Part shown: piece after piece, positions 1-8,875 of the stretch
Position numbering within the stretch: position 1 is the stretch's first letter
How the letters are laid out: the number at the start of each line of letters is the position of its first letter
Origin: Rheinheimera sp.
GTDB taxonomy: Bacteria; Pseudomonadota; Gammaproteobacteria; Enterobacterales; Alteromonadaceae
Length of the DNA: 19,257 bases
Direction of reading: 5' to 3'
Assembly (NCBI GenBank): GCA_003482455.1
Contig: DMYW01000019.1
Span: 322 to 19,578 of the forward strand
Translations under genes and position numbers: made by a program
The notes under the pieces: generated by a model
Seen by the model: the letters and a program-made list of their open reading frames with translations, nothing else
Database searches by the model: none
What the model was told of the DNA's origin: nothing

Positions 1-34
1 GACGACGAACTAACTATAGGTGGTATTTTTGCAG

Positions 35-1954
35 ATGGTGCGAGTAAAGGCTGGATTGCCGTGGATTCTAGTCGGGCTGTTGGGATGGTCATTAACGGCG
101 CAAGCGGCGAAAACACCAGAGCAAGTGTTACGGGATAGGTTCTTAAAAGCGGAGCGCACCATCGACAAAGTGCCGGCCGAGCAAGGCCGGAAACTGGTCA
201 ATGAGCTTAAAGGGTATCCGCTAGCGCCTTACATTGAACTGGAATTGATCAGCGGTAACTTGGCCGACACAGCCGCAGTGCAGGCGTTTTTGGATAGGTA
301 CCCGGATACGCCGATGGCCTTTATGCTGAAAAAGCGTTGGTTGTTATATCTGGCGAATGTGGGTTTGACCCAGCCGTTTCTGAAAAACTATCAATTCGGC
401 AATGACACGGAATTGGATTGTGCGGCGCTAGAAATGCGCTTGCTCAGTGAGCCGCCTGCAACGGTGTGGCCAAAAGTGACCAAGTTATGGGTTGAAGGCG
501 AATCGAGTTTGCCCAAAGCTTGCGATGACTTGTTTAAACGCTGGCAAAAGGCCGGGCAACGCACGCCTGAGGTGGTGTGGAGCCGGCTTGTCCGGGTGGT
601 CGATGACGGGGATACGCGGATCATTCCGTATTTGCGCACTTTGTTGCCGGCAAAGCAGCAATATTTGGCTGATAAATGGAAGCAGGTATTAACGGACCCT
701 ACAAACGTCAGTAAAACTAAATTTCTACCACTGAAACACCCGTGGGAGCGGGATATTCTCGCGTACGGCTTAAAGAAATTAGTCTGGAAACAGCCGGACA
801 AAGCGTTGGCAACCTACGGCCGCTTTGAAATGGACAAGCATTTCACGAAAGAACAACGTATTGATGTCGCTCGAAATTTTGCTATCGCGTTAGCCAGTAA
901 AAACGACGTGCGTGCCAGCAAGTTCTTGAACATGGTACCGACAGCCGACAAAGACGACTTGTTTATCCAGTGGCAAATTGCTTGGCATGTGCGCCGTGCC
1001 GAATGGCCGACGGTGCTGGAGATCATTGCGCAGCTACCCGATGACGCAAAAAGCGACGATAGTTGGCGCTACTGGCAAGCGCGTGCGTTGGAGCAGACGG
1101 GTCAGCAGGCCCAAGCCGACAGCATATTGCGTGAATTAGCCAGTACACGTGGTTATTACGGCTTTATGGCGGCAGCGCGCACAAAGCAGCCACCAAGTTT
1201 GGCGCATAAACCAATTCCGGTGAGCAAAGACGACTATGTCGCGTTTAAGAAAAGCCCCGCCATTGCCCGGATGAAGGAATGGGAAGCACTCGATCGGCCG
1301 AACGCGGCACGTCGAGAAATGCTGTACATTCAACGGTATGGCAGCGAAGCACATAAACTCAGTGCCGCGAAGCTAGCCTACGAAAACGGCTGGTATGACA
1401 GAGCAGTGGTCGCGTTAAGCTCCGCCGGTTATTTGGATGATGTCGAATTGCGTTTCCCGATGGTGTTTCGTAGCGAAATTCAGCGCCATGCCAAAGATGC
1501 CAATATCGACCCGGCGTGGGCAATGGCGATCACGCGGCGCGAAAGTATCTTTATGCCGCAGGTAAAATCCGCCGCCGGTGCCCATGGTTTGATGCAAATC
1601 ATGCCGCAGACTGCTAAGCACCTTAAAGGTAAGCCGGTGCGCTCAGAGCAGTTGTTTAACCCTGGCTTTAACATCGACTTGGGTACTGACTACCTAAACT
1701 ATTTAATGCGTACCAATAACAATAACTTAGCGCTGGCCACCGCCAGCTACAACGCCGGTTATGGCAACGTGAAAAAGTGGTTACCCGAGCAACCGATGGA
1801 TTTGGATGTGTGGGTAGAAACAATCCCGTTTAAAGAAACGCGGGAATATGTCAAAGCCGTTTTGGCTTATTATCAAATCTACAACCTGCGGATGAATCGC
1901 CATCAAAATGTGTTTACGCCTTTGGTGACGATGAAAATCTCGAAGCCGAATTAA
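35..1954 (+). CDS. slt: Soluble lytic murein transglycosylase Slt
   Basis: Periplasmic lytic transglycosylase that cleaves the MurNAc-GlcNAc bond of peptidoglycan, leaving 1,6-anhydromuropeptides. The 639-residue product begins with a signal peptide (charged start, hydrophobic core ILVGLLGW, likely cleavage after AQA near residue 24). A long alpha-helical superhelix (about 30-460) precedes a C-terminal lysozyme-like SLT domain. The domain carries the catalytic Glu503 in RRES, the GLMQIMP motif (518-524) and YNAGYGN (572-578). Length and layout match E. coli Slt70. I chose ATG 35, with an AGGTGG stretch at 17-22. An in-frame GTG at 20 would add five residues and cannot be excluded, because the promoter side is cut by the window edge. 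Only 18 bp separate it from pepQ, so the two are probably co-transcribed. Identification is firm; the exact start is not. Confidence 0.95.
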   Translation: MVRVKAGLPWILVGLLGWSLTAQAAKTPEQVLRDRFLKAERTIDKVPAEQGRKLVNELKGYPLAPYIELELISGNLADTAAVQAFLDRYPDTPMAFMLKKRWLLYLANVGLTQPFLKNYQFGNDTELDCAALEMRLLSEPPATVWPKVTKLWVEGESSLPKACDDLFKRWQKAGQRTPEVVWSRLVRVVDDGDTRIIPYLRTLLPAKQQYLADKWKQVLTDPTNVSKTKFLPLKHPWERDILAYGLKKLVWKQPDKALATYGRFEMDKHFTKEQRIDVARNFAIALASKNDVRASKFLNMVPTADKDDLFIQWQIAWHVRRAEWPTVLEIIAQLPDDAKSDDSWRYWQARALEQTGQQAQADSILRELASTRGYYGFMAAARTKQPPSLAHKPIPVSKDDYVAFKKSPAIARMKEWEALDRPNAARREMLYIQRYGSEAHKLSAAKLAYENGWYDRAVVALSSAGYLDDVELRFPMVFRSEIQRHAKDANIDPAWAMAITRRESIFMPQVKSAAGAHGLMQIMPQTAKHLKGKPVRSEQLFNPGFNIDLGTDYLNYLMRTNNNNLALATASYNAGYGNVKKWLPEQPMDLDVWVETIPFKETREYVKAVLAYYQIYNLRMNRHQNVFTPLVTMKISKPN

Positions 1955-1972
1955 TTTTTGTGGGACAGCAGC

Positions 1973-3295
1973 ATGAAATCAGCTCTACAACCGCTCTACG
2001 CCGCGCACTTGTTTGAAATGCAACAACGCACCAAAGCTGTGCTAGCGCGCGAAAATTTAGATGGCTTGGTCATTCATTCTGGTCAAGCCAAGCGGCAGTT
2101 TTTAGATGACATGGATTACCCATTTAAGGTCAATCCATTATTTAAAGCCTGGCTGCCGATCATCGACAACCCGCATTGTTGGCTGATGGTCGATGGCGTC
2201 AATAAGCCCAAGTTGGTGTTTTATCTGCCGGTTGATTTTTGGCATAAGGTGCCAGATGCGCCTAACGATTTCTGGGCTGGCTTTTTTGATATTCAACTGA
2301 TTGATAAACCAACCAAAGTGGAAGCCTTGTTGCCATACGACAAAGCCCGCGTGGCTTATTTGGGTGAACAACTCGAGCTGGCAAAAGCACTGGGTTTTAC
2401 CGAGTTAAACCCAGAAGGCGTGCTCAGTTACCTGCATTATCATCGTGCCTATAAAACCGACTATGAACTGGTGTGTATGCGCGAAGCCAACCGCATCGCG
2501 GTGCAAGGCCATCGCGCGGCAGAAGCCTGTTTCCGTGCTGGCGGCAGTGAATTTGCTATTCAGTTGGCGTATTTGGCGGCGGTGCAACAAACCGAAAACG
2601 AAGTGCCGTATGGCAATATTATCGCGCTGAACCAAAACGCGGCCATTTTGCATTACACGGCACTGGAGCGGCAAACGCCTACACAATTGCATTCGTTTTT
2701 AATTGATGCCGGCGCTTCTCACCATGGTTATGCTGCTGATATCACCCGGACTTACAGCGCCAAGGATGATGAATTCCAAGCGCTGATCAACAGCATGAAC
2801 GCCGTACAACTGGCACTGGTGGACATGTTAAAACCGGGGATCAAATACAGCGATGTGCATCTGAAATCACATGAATTGATTGCTCAGGTGCTGGCGGATT
2901 TTGATTTAGTGCAATTGCCACCGGAAGGGATTGTCGAAACCGGCATTAGCCGCACCTTCTACCCACACGGCATTGGCCACCATTTAGGCCTACAAGTGCA
3001 TGACGTCGGTGGTTTTATGGCCGATGAACGGGGCACCCATGTGGCAGCGCCAGAGCAGCATCCGTTTTTACGTTGCACCCGCCTGATTGAACCGCGGATG
3101 GTGTTTACCATTGAACCTGGGTTGTATTTTATCGACTCCTTGCTGGCGGATTTAAAAGCCAGCGAGCATGGCAAATACGTCAACTGGCATAAAGTCGATG
3201 GTCTGCTGCCGTGGGGTGGTATTCGCATTGAGGACAACGTGATTGTGCATCGCGACCGCAATGAAAACATGACTCGCGAGTTGGATTTAAATTAA
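1973..3295 (+). CDS. pepQ: Xaa-Pro dipeptidase PepQ
   Basis: Cytoplasmic metallopeptidase (M24 'pita-bread' fold) that splits dipeptides with C-terminal proline. The 440-residue product aligns along its whole length with E. coli PepQ from memory, including the stretches YPFKVNP, VDGVNKPKL and FYLPVD. The five ligands of the dinuclear Mn/Zn site are all present: Asp245 (DAGA), Asp256 (ADITRT), His332 (HGIGHHLG), Glu381 (TIEPG) and Glu420 (RIEDN). The frame stays open upstream to a TTG at 1958, but ATG 1973 matches the family N-terminus (MKSALQPLY) and is preceded by GGGAC. It follows slt by 18 bp and is followed by a perfect palindrome at 3330-3355. PepQ also hydrolyses organophosphate esters in some species; nothing here bears on that. 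Confidence 0.97.
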   Translation: MKSALQPLYAAHLFEMQQRTKAVLARENLDGLVIHSGQAKRQFLDDMDYPFKVNPLFKAWLPIIDNPHCWLMVDGVNKPKLVFYLPVDFWHKVPDAPNDFWAGFFDIQLIDKPTKVEALLPYDKARVAYLGEQLELAKALGFTELNPEGVLSYLHYHRAYKTDYELVCMREANRIAVQGHRAAEACFRAGGSEFAIQLAYLAAVQQTENEVPYGNIIALNQNAAILHYTALERQTPTQLHSFLIDAGASHHGYAADITRTYSAKDDEFQALINSMNAVQLALVDMLKPGIKYSDVHLKSHELIAQVLADFDLVQLPPEGIVETGISRTFYPHGIGHHLGLQVHDVGGFMADERGTHVAAPEQHPFLRCTRLIEPRMVFTIEPGLYFIDSLLADLKASEHGKYVNWHKVDGLLPWGGIRIEDNVIVHRDRNENMTRELDLN

Positions 3296-3329
3296 CGCGT
3301 TGCTGTGCGTGCGTATGTACCACGTCATC

Positions 3330-3355
3330 AAAACACCGGCAGCTGCCGGTGTTTT
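3330..3355 (+). terminator. Perfect 26-bp palindrome, probable terminator of slt-pepQ
   Basis: AAAACACCGGCAG is followed directly by its exact reverse complement, giving a 13-bp dyad with a GC core and A/T ends. In RNA the middle would open to a small loop and the 3' side ends in UUUU. It lies 35 bp after the pepQ stop codon. Because it is symmetrical it could act in either direction, but the neighbouring genes both read rightward. Confidence 0.7.
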
Positions 3356-3399
3356 CGTCTAGGCTGAATGCTTTAGCAACTTCTGATGGAGCGCACGCG

Positions 3400-3720
3400 A
3401 TGGCGGAGATGATCGGCAGCACAGTCCCTTTATCACATCATGAGACCTTGCAAGGGCATGCGGTGCTGCATAAAGGCCAATTGACCGTAAAAGGTCGGCT
3501 GACGCTCACGGTGTTTCACTTAAGTTTTCAGCCGTTTAGTGAAGCAGGGCCTGGGCCTTTTCAATTTCTGCGCCGCGATATTTTGCAAGCTCAACCATGC
3601 CAGTGGCCAGCGCCAACACCTTATGAGCGCCCTGCTATGGGCTTGCGAGTGCAGCTAATTAATGGCCAACACTTTGAATTCCAAGTCGATCACCCAGCGC
3701 TCTGGCTGGCTCAGTTATAA
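3400..3720 (+). CDS. Small GRAM/PH-like domain protein, function unknown
   Basis: A 106-residue soluble protein with no signal peptide or membrane segment. The start ATG 3400 has GGAG at 3388-3391, eight bases upstream. An in-frame ATG at 3409 is less well placed, and the longer frame reaching back to 3349 would run into the terminator palindrome. The sequence alternates short beta-like strands (HAVLHKGQL, GRLTLTVFHLSFQP) with a late GLRVQLINGQHFEFQV strand pair and a C-terminal LWLAQL helix. This pattern resembles bacterial GRAM or PH-like folds, in which 'G.L.LT...L.F.P' starts the domain. The assignment is by eye and tentative; no catalytic residues are evident. The domain class binds lipids or proteins in eukaryotes, but its role in bacteria is largely unknown. 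It stands alone between pepQ and an exported amidohydrolase, 114 bp upstream of the latter. Confidence 0.75.
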   Translation: MAEMIGSTVPLSHHETLQGHAVLHKGQLTVKGRLTLTVFHLSFQPFSEAGPGPFQFLRRDILQAQPCQWPAPTPYERPAMGLRVQLINGQHFEFQVDHPALWLAQL

Positions 3721-3834
3721 ATATCGACCAACGAATCAATAAATCCGCCAGCCTCACTGTTTTGTCAGAAGCGGCTACGGCACACTGACCAGCAGGCCCC
3801 ACGGGGTCGCCCCTCAACTTATTCGGAGACCGCC

Positions 3835-5187
3835 ATGCTGCTACCGCCTCGTTTGCTCTGCTCAACTTTACTGTTGTCGTCGTTATCCCTCGGTGCTGCG
3901 ACGCCGTCGAGCAGCACGGCGCAACCATCTGCGGCGCTGAACCCCAGCATAGAACGCGACTATCAGCAGCATTTGGGAGCGCTGTTTGATTATTTCCACC
4001 GCAATCCTGAATTGTCAGGCATGGAAGTTAATACAGCAGCCCGTATCGCCAAAGAGCTTAAGGCTGCAGGCTACACAGTCACCGAACACGTCGGCGGCAC
4101 CGGCGTGGTGGCGCTGCTGAAAAATGGCGATGGCCCGACAGTGCTGCTGCGCGCCGATATGGACGGCTTGCCGGTTGAGGAGAAGTCTGGCTTAGCCAAC
4201 GCATCCAAAGTGCAGATGAAAGACCCTGCGGGGAATCTAGTCCACGTGATGCATGCGTGCGGTCACGACGTGCATATCACGTCATTGGTAGGTACAGCGC
4301 GGTACATGGCTAGCCACAAAGAGCAGTGGCGCGGCACCTTAATGTTGGTTGGCCAGCCGGCGGAAGAAACGGTCGGTGGTGCGCAAGGGATGGTTAAAGA
4401 TCGGCTGTTTGCACGGTTTGGCAAACCCGATTACGCCATCGCGCTGCATGTGGCGTCGGATATTGAAACTGGCAAAGTCTGGATTGAAGAAGGCGCGACA
4501 CACTCTGGGGTCGATTCCGTCGATATCCTAGTGCATGGCGTTGGCGCCCACGGTGCTAGCCCGCATCGCGGTAAAGATCCGGTGGTGATTGGCGCGCAAA
4601 TTGTGCTGGCGCTGCAAACCATTGTCAGCCGTGAAGTTGCCCCCCGCGAGCCTGCCGTGATCACGGTCGGTTCGTTTCACAGCGGCACCAAACACAATAT
4701 CATTTCGGACGAAGCGCGGTTACAGCTGACGGTGCGCAGCGAAAACCCACAAACGCGTGAATTATTACTCGACGCCATCAAACGTGTGGCGATCAATACC
4801 GCTCGCGCCGCGGGAGTAGCGGAATCTATGCTGCCTGAAGTGATAGTGGCTGACGAAGCGACGCCGCCGGTGGTCAATGACATACCACTGGCCAAACGCT
4901 TAAAAGCCGCAGTGCAACAGCAGATGCCAGCCAATACAGTGTTTGATTACAGACGTTTGGCTATGGGCTCGGAAGACTTTGGTTTCTTTACCATGGACCC
5001 TTATATTCCAAGCGTCTATTTCAAAGTGGGCGGCACGCCCGCGGCAGATTTTGCCAAGGAAAAACAAGGCGGGCCGGCCGTGCCGAGTCATCACAGTCCG
5101 CTGTTTAAAATTAGTGCTGAGCCGTCCGTACGCACGGGAGTGGAGGCGAGTGTGGTGATGTTGCTGGACTTAATGCCGGTCAAGTGA
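3835..5187 (+). CDS. Exported M20-family (M20D-type) amidohydrolase/peptidase
   Basis: A metal-dependent hydrolase of the family that includes N-acyl-amino-acid, hippurate and IAA-amino-acid hydrolases, which release an amino acid from an acylated conjugate. The 450-residue product starts with a hydrophobic signal peptide (core STLLLSSLSLGAA), so it is probably periplasmic or a surface protein. Family motifs run in order: LRADMDGLPVEE, HACGHDVH (Cys142, His144), GQPAEE (Glu177/Glu178), ALHV (His205), the dimerisation-domain GAHGASPHRGKDP, HNIISDEARLQLTVRS, and MGSEDFGFF near the end. All expected metal and catalytic residues appear present. ATG 3835 has GGAG at 3825-3828. The true substrate cannot be read from the sequence. 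The upstream 114 bp (3721-3834) shows no clear promoter. It converges on trkA across a shared hairpin. Confidence 0.88.
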   Translation: MLLPPRLLCSTLLLSSLSLGAATPSSSTAQPSAALNPSIERDYQQHLGALFDYFHRNPELSGMEVNTAARIAKELKAAGYTVTEHVGGTGVVALLKNGDGPTVLLRADMDGLPVEEKSGLANASKVQMKDPAGNLVHVMHACGHDVHITSLVGTARYMASHKEQWRGTLMLVGQPAEETVGGAQGMVKDRLFARFGKPDYAIALHVASDIETGKVWIEEGATHSGVDSVDILVHGVGAHGASPHRGKDPVVIGAQIVLALQTIVSREVAPREPAVITVGSFHSGTKHNIISDEARLQLTVRSENPQTRELLLDAIKRVAINTARAAGVAESMLPEVIVADEATPPVVNDIPLAKRLKAAVQQQMPANTVFDYRRLAMGSEDFGFFTMDPYIPSVYFKVGGTPAADFAKEKQGGPAVPSHHSPLFKISAEPSVRTGVEASVVMLLDLMPVK

Positions 5188-5205
5188 GTGCGATTGCTAG
5201 AATAA

Positions 5206-5229
5206 AAAAGGCAGCCTCAGCTGCCTTTT
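5206..5229. terminator. Bidirectional intrinsic terminator between the amidohydrolase gene and trkA
   Basis: AAAAGGCAGC, loop CTCA, GCTGCCTTTT: a 10-bp perfect stem. The minus-strand reading continues into a longer T run, so it should terminate the def-fmt-rsmB-trkA transcript well. Rightward it ends in four Ts and can serve the amidohydrolase gene. It sits between two converging stop codons. Confidence 0.85.
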
Positions 5230-5248
5230 GCGTTTCGATGAAGTTGAT

Positions 5249-6625
5249 TTATAAGAAAAATGCATGCACTTGGAACAAACGTTCCACTTCGCTGATGTAT
5301 TTTTTATCCACCAAAAACAAAATTACATGGTCGTCGGTTTCAATCACCACGTTGTCATGCGCGATCAAGACTTCATCACCGCGGACAATGGCACCTATAG
5401 TACAACCTGGCGGCAATTTGATTTTGCCAATCGGTTGGCCGACCACTTTCGACGTGGTGCGATCGCCATGCGCAATGGCTTCGATCGCTTCGGCAGCGCC
5501 ACGGCGCAGTGAATAGACGTTGACGATATCGCCACGCCGCACGTGCGTCAGCAGCGCCGAAATCGTCGCTTGTTGCGGCGATACGGCGATATCAACTTCA
5601 CCGCCTTGCAGCAAATCAACATACGCACCGCGTTTAATCAGTACGATAGTTTTTTGCGCGCCCATCCGTTTGGCCAGCATGGCGGACATGATGTTGGCTT
5701 CGTCGTCGTTGGTCACGGCCAAGAACACATCCACTTGGTCGATGTTTTCTTCGTGCAGCAGTTCTGGGTCCGACGCATCGCCTGCATGCACCACAGTATT
5801 TTCTAGGGTGCTGGATAGAAACTCGGCGCGCTCGCGGCTGCGTTCAATCAGTTTGACGCTGTGGCTTTTTTCCAGTGCTTTGGCAAGGCCAAAACCGACG
5901 TTACCGCCACCGGCGATCATAATGCGGCGATAGCTCGATTCGAGTTTTTGCAGCTCGCTCATCACGGCGCGAATGTGTTTGGTTGCCGCAACAAAAAACA
6001 CTTCATCGTCGGCTTCAATGACTGTGGTGCCGATGGGTTTAATGGCATGGCCACGCCGGTAAATTGCCGCTACCCGGGCATCAATATTTGGCATATGTTC
6101 GCGTAGCGTCGACAACGCATGACCGACCAACAAGCCGCCATAATAAGCTTTCACCGCCACCAGACTGACTTTGCCGCCGGCAAATTCCACCACTTGCAAG
6201 GCGCCTGGGTAGTCAATTAAGCGCCGAATATAGTCAGTGACTAGGGTTTCTGGCGCGATAAAGTGATCGACCGGCATATCGTCTTTGTTGAACAACAAAT
6301 CGCGGTACTTGATGTACTGATTGCTGCGAATACGCGCCACTTTGGTCGGCGTGTTGAACATCGAATAGGCGACTTGGCAGGCGACAATGTTCACTTCGTC
6401 GCTGTTGGTCACGGCGATGATCATGTCGGCGTCTTCGGCGCCGGCCTTTTTCAAAATATCCGGGTGCGCGCTGTGGCCGTGGACCACTTGCAAGTCGTGT
6501 TTGTCTTGCAAGGCGCGTAGTTTATCGGCGTTGATATCGATGACTGTGATGTCATTTTCTTCACCGACTAAGTTTTCGGCCAGCGTCGCGCCGACTTGTC
6601 CAGCACCTAAAATAATGATTTTCAT
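5249..6625 (-). CDS. trkA: Trk potassium uptake system, NAD-binding regulatory subunit TrkA
   Basis: Peripheral cytoplasmic-membrane subunit that gates K+ uptake through TrkH/TrkG in response to nucleotides. The 458 residues match E. coli TrkA throughout and equal it in length. They form two tandem RCK units: Rossmann RCK-N 1 with GAGQVG (7-12) and a TrkA-C domain, then RCK-N 2 with GGGNVG (239-244) and a second TrkA-C domain. Conserved stretches include DEANIMSAMLAKRMGA, SPQQATISALL and IKLPPG, and the C-terminus ends in FFL as in E. coli. It is the last gene of the def operon. Its ATG overlaps the rsmB stop codon (ATGA), pointing to translational coupling. No trkH or trkG lies in the window. 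Confidence 0.98.
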   Translation of the reverse strand: MKIIILGAGQVGATLAENLVGEENDITVIDINADKLRALQDKHDLQVVHGHSAHPDILKKAGAEDADMIIAVTNSDEVNIVACQVAYSMFNTPTKVARIRSNQYIKYRDLLFNKDDMPVDHFIAPETLVTDYIRRLIDYPGALQVVEFAGGKVSLVAVKAYYGGLLVGHALSTLREHMPNIDARVAAIYRRGHAIKPIGTTVIEADDEVFFVAATKHIRAVMSELQKLESSYRRIMIAGGGNVGFGLAKALEKSHSVKLIERSRERAEFLSSTLENTVVHAGDASDPELLHEENIDQVDVFLAVTNDDEANIMSAMLAKRMGAQKTIVLIKRGAYVDLLQGGEVDIAVSPQQATISALLTHVRRGDIVNVYSLRRGAAEAIEAIAHGDRTTSKVVGQPIGKIKLPPGCTIGAIVRGDEVLIAHDNVVIETDDHVILFLVDKKYISEVERLFQVHAFFL

Positions 6626-7920
6626 CTTATTTTCTTCGTTAGTTTGGCGTAAAAGAAGCCGTCGCCGTCTTCAAAACCAGGCAGGCGTTGCCAGGTCGTT
6701 TGTGGATGGAAAGGCGCAAGCGGTAGCGCCTGCGCATCCGGCGTTTGCTGTAAAAATTGCTCAATTTGCAGAGCGTTTTCTTCAGGCAAAATGCTGCAGG
6801 TCGCGTACAGCAGAGTGCCACCGGGTTTTAAGGTGCGCCAGACTTCCTGCAATATTTGCTGTTGCGTGGCGACCAACGCCGGGATGTCTGCTTTTTTGCG
6901 TAGCCAACGAATATCCGGGTGGCGTCGGATCACACCGACTGCCGAGCAAGGTACATCCAACAAAATACGGTCAAACGGCTGACCATCCCACCACTGGCCT
7001 AATTCCGCCGCATCGGCGGCGATGACATGGGCGTGCAGCTGCAAGCGATCTAAGTTGTCGTACACGCGGTGCAAACGCTGTTCGTCACGATCAAGGGCTA
7101 CCACATGTGCAGTCGGTGCTTGTTCTAACAAATGTGCGGTTTTGCCACCTGGCGCGCAGCAGGCGTCCAGTACTCGCTCGCCCGCTTGCGGCGCGAGTAA
7201 TAACGCAGCGTATTGTGCCGAAATATCTTGCACCGAAAACCAGCCGTCGTCATACCCAGGCAGCTGAGTGACATCGCACGCGCGCGCTAGCAACACGGCT
7301 TGTGGCAAAAGCGTCACTGGCGTACTGAATTCGACGCCTTCTTCTAAAAGTGCTGCGTGGAATTGCTCGATGCTGACTTGCTGCTTGTTGATGCGCAGCC
7401 ACAGCGGTGCTTTTTGCTGGTTAGCGGCGATAATCTCGAGCCAATGCTCAGGGTAAGCTTGTTGCAGTTGCTGCACCAGCCAACTGGGGTGGTTGGTTTG
7501 CACCGGCAGCGGCGCATCGGCAAATTCAAACAACTCTGGGCGGCGCTGAAATTCGCGCAGCACGGCGTTGATCAGTTTGGTCAGGTTTTTACCCTTGAGT
7601 AGCCGCGCCGCTTCGACCGTCTCGCCTACGGCGGCGTAGTCGGGAATACGCAAATACTTCAGCTGGTACATGCCGATATAAATCAAATACTGCAGCGGGC
7701 GCAGATCTTTGATCAGCGGTTTGCTCATCAGTTGCTGGCTGACAAAATCCAGCTGTGGCAGGTGGCGCATAATGCCAAAACAAAGTTCGGCCAACAGCGC
7801 TTTGTCAGCGCTATTGGCAAGTTTACTTTGGGCTTTGGGCAGTACGTCCGATAAGGATTTACCTTGGTCAACCACTTGGTAACACAAGGTGGCGGCAGTT
7901 GCGCGCAGTTGCGCACTCAT
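6622..7920 (-). CDS. rsmB: 16S rRNA (cytosine-967-C5)-methyltransferase RsmB
   Basis: Methylates C967 of 16S rRNA at carbon 5 using S-adenosylmethionine. The 432-residue protein has an N-terminal NusB-like RNA-binding domain (about 1-140) and a C-terminal Rossmann methyltransferase domain. SAM-binding motif I is DACCAPGGKT. The two cysteines of the m5C mechanism are Cys325 in DVPCSAVG and Cys375 in YATCS, the same positions I recall for E. coli RsmB. The C-terminal DGFFYAKL motif is present. The frame extends to 7956, but ATG 7920 (MSAQLRATA) fits the family and forms an ATGA overlap with the fmt stop codon. Its own stop overlaps trkA in the same manner, so fmt-rsmB-trkA are translationally coupled. 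Confidence 0.96.
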   Translation of the reverse strand: MSAQLRATAATLCYQVVDQGKSLSDVLPKAQSKLANSADKALLAELCFGIMRHLPQLDFVSQQLMSKPLIKDLRPLQYLIYIGMYQLKYLRIPDYAAVGETVEAARLLKGKNLTKLINAVLREFQRRPELFEFADAPLPVQTNHPSWLVQQLQQAYPEHWLEIIAANQQKAPLWLRINKQQVSIEQFHAALLEEGVEFSTPVTLLPQAVLLARACDVTQLPGYDDGWFSVQDISAQYAALLLAPQAGERVLDACCAPGGKTAHLLEQAPTAHVVALDRDEQRLHRVYDNLDRLQLHAHVIAADAAELGQWWDGQPFDRILLDVPCSAVGVIRRHPDIRWLRKKADIPALVATQQQILQEVWRTLKPGGTLLYATCSILPEENALQIEQFLQQTPDAQALPLAPFHPQTTWQRLPGFEDGDGFFYAKLTKKIR

Positions 7921-8873
7921 GCTGGGATATCCAACTGTGCGCCAAGCGGGAACCAATCGGCGCGGCCATTGAGGAAATCAACCACTGCCATTGGTTTTTT
8001 GCCGGCAGGTTGTATGGTTTCTAGCACCAGCAAACCGTCTGCTGTGGCAATGGCAATGCCTTTTTTATCGACACGTACCACAGTGCCTGGTTGTGCATTG
8101 GCGGTGCTAGCTTCGACACGGCTTTGCAAGACTTTTAGTTGTTGCGTGCCCAGTTGCAGGTAACTGACCGGCCATGGGTTAAAGGCGCGCACTTCACGCT
8201 CCAGTGCTGCGGCGGTTTTACGAAAATCCAGCTGAGCTTCTTCTTTAAACAACTTTTCGGCGTAATTGGCGAGAGTGTCATCTTGAGGCTCTACTTGGCG
8301 TTGCAATGCAGGTAAATCAACCAGCGCGGCCAGCAGCGCTTGTGGACCAACAACAGCCAGCTTGTCATACAAGCTGGCGGACGTATCGTTTGCTTCAATT
8401 GGCAGCGCGACTTTACTGAGCATCGCGCCTGTGTCTAAGCCTTCGTCCATTTGCATGATAGTCACGCCGGTGTGCGTGTCGCCCGCCCAAATGGAGCGTT
8501 GGATCGGTGCAGCACCGCGCCAACGTGGCAGCAGTGAACCGTGGACGTTGATACAACCAAGGGCAGGGGTAGCCAAGACCACTTTGGGCAGGATCAGACC
8601 GTACGCGACGACCACCATCAAATCTGCCCCTAACGCGGCAAGCTCGGCTTGTGCTGGTGCTTTTTTCAGTGATTTGGGTTGGTACACTGGAATATTGTGT
8701 TGCAAAGCCAGTTGTTTCACTGGACTTGCTTGCAGCTGATGGCCACGGCCAGCAGGACGGTCTGGCTGGGTGTACACGGCGATCACGTGATGTTCCGAAT
8801 CAAGTAACGCTTGTAAATGGCGAGCCGCAAAATCGGGCGTACCAGCAAAAATAATCTTTAACGGAGTTGTCAC
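7917..8873 (-). CDS. fmt: Methionyl-tRNA formyltransferase Fmt
   Basis: Formylates the initiator Met-tRNA using 10-formyl-tetrahydrofolate, giving the fMet-tRNA used in bacterial initiation. The 318-residue product has the N-terminal formyltransferase fold beginning IIFAGTPDFA. The catalytic triad is present as Asn109 and His111 in NVHGSLLPRWRGA, and Asp147 in MDEGLDTG. The C-terminal OB-like tRNA-binding domain includes FNPWP. The start is GTG at 8873, with no nearer in-frame ATG; AAGG in the end of def sits a few bases upstream. Only two bases separate the def stop codon from this GTG, so def and fmt are one unit. This is functionally sensible, since deformylase removes the formyl group that Fmt adds. 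Confidence 0.97.
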   Translation of the reverse strand: MTTPLKIIFAGTPDFAARHLQALLDSEHHVIAVYTQPDRPAGRGHQLQASPVKQLALQHNIPVYQPKSLKKAPAQAELAALGADLMVVVAYGLILPKVVLATPALGCINVHGSLLPRWRGAAPIQRSIWAGDTHTGVTIMQMDEGLDTGAMLSKVALPIEANDTSASLYDKLAVVGPQALLAALVDLPALQRQVEPQDDTLANYAEKLFKEEAQLDFRKTAAALEREVRAFNPWPVSYLQLGTQQLKVLQSRVEASTANAQPGTVVRVDKKGIAIATADGLLVLETIQPAGKKPMAVVDFLNGRADWFPLGAQLDIPA

Positions 8874-8875
8874 TA

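Noticed and set aside
391..801. A 136-codon minus-strand open frame inside slt
   Set aside because: It is antisense to the slt superhelical domain, with Cys/Ser-rich composition typical of a shadow frame.
3803..3813. GGGGTCGCCCC mini-hairpin before the amidohydrolase gene
   Set aside because: A 4-bp stem with no U tract or conserved context is not enough to call a regulatory element.
6387..7025. A 212-codon plus-strand open frame across the trkA/rsmB junction
   Set aside because: It is antisense to two firmly identified genes, has a repetitive low-quality composition, and resembles no family I know.
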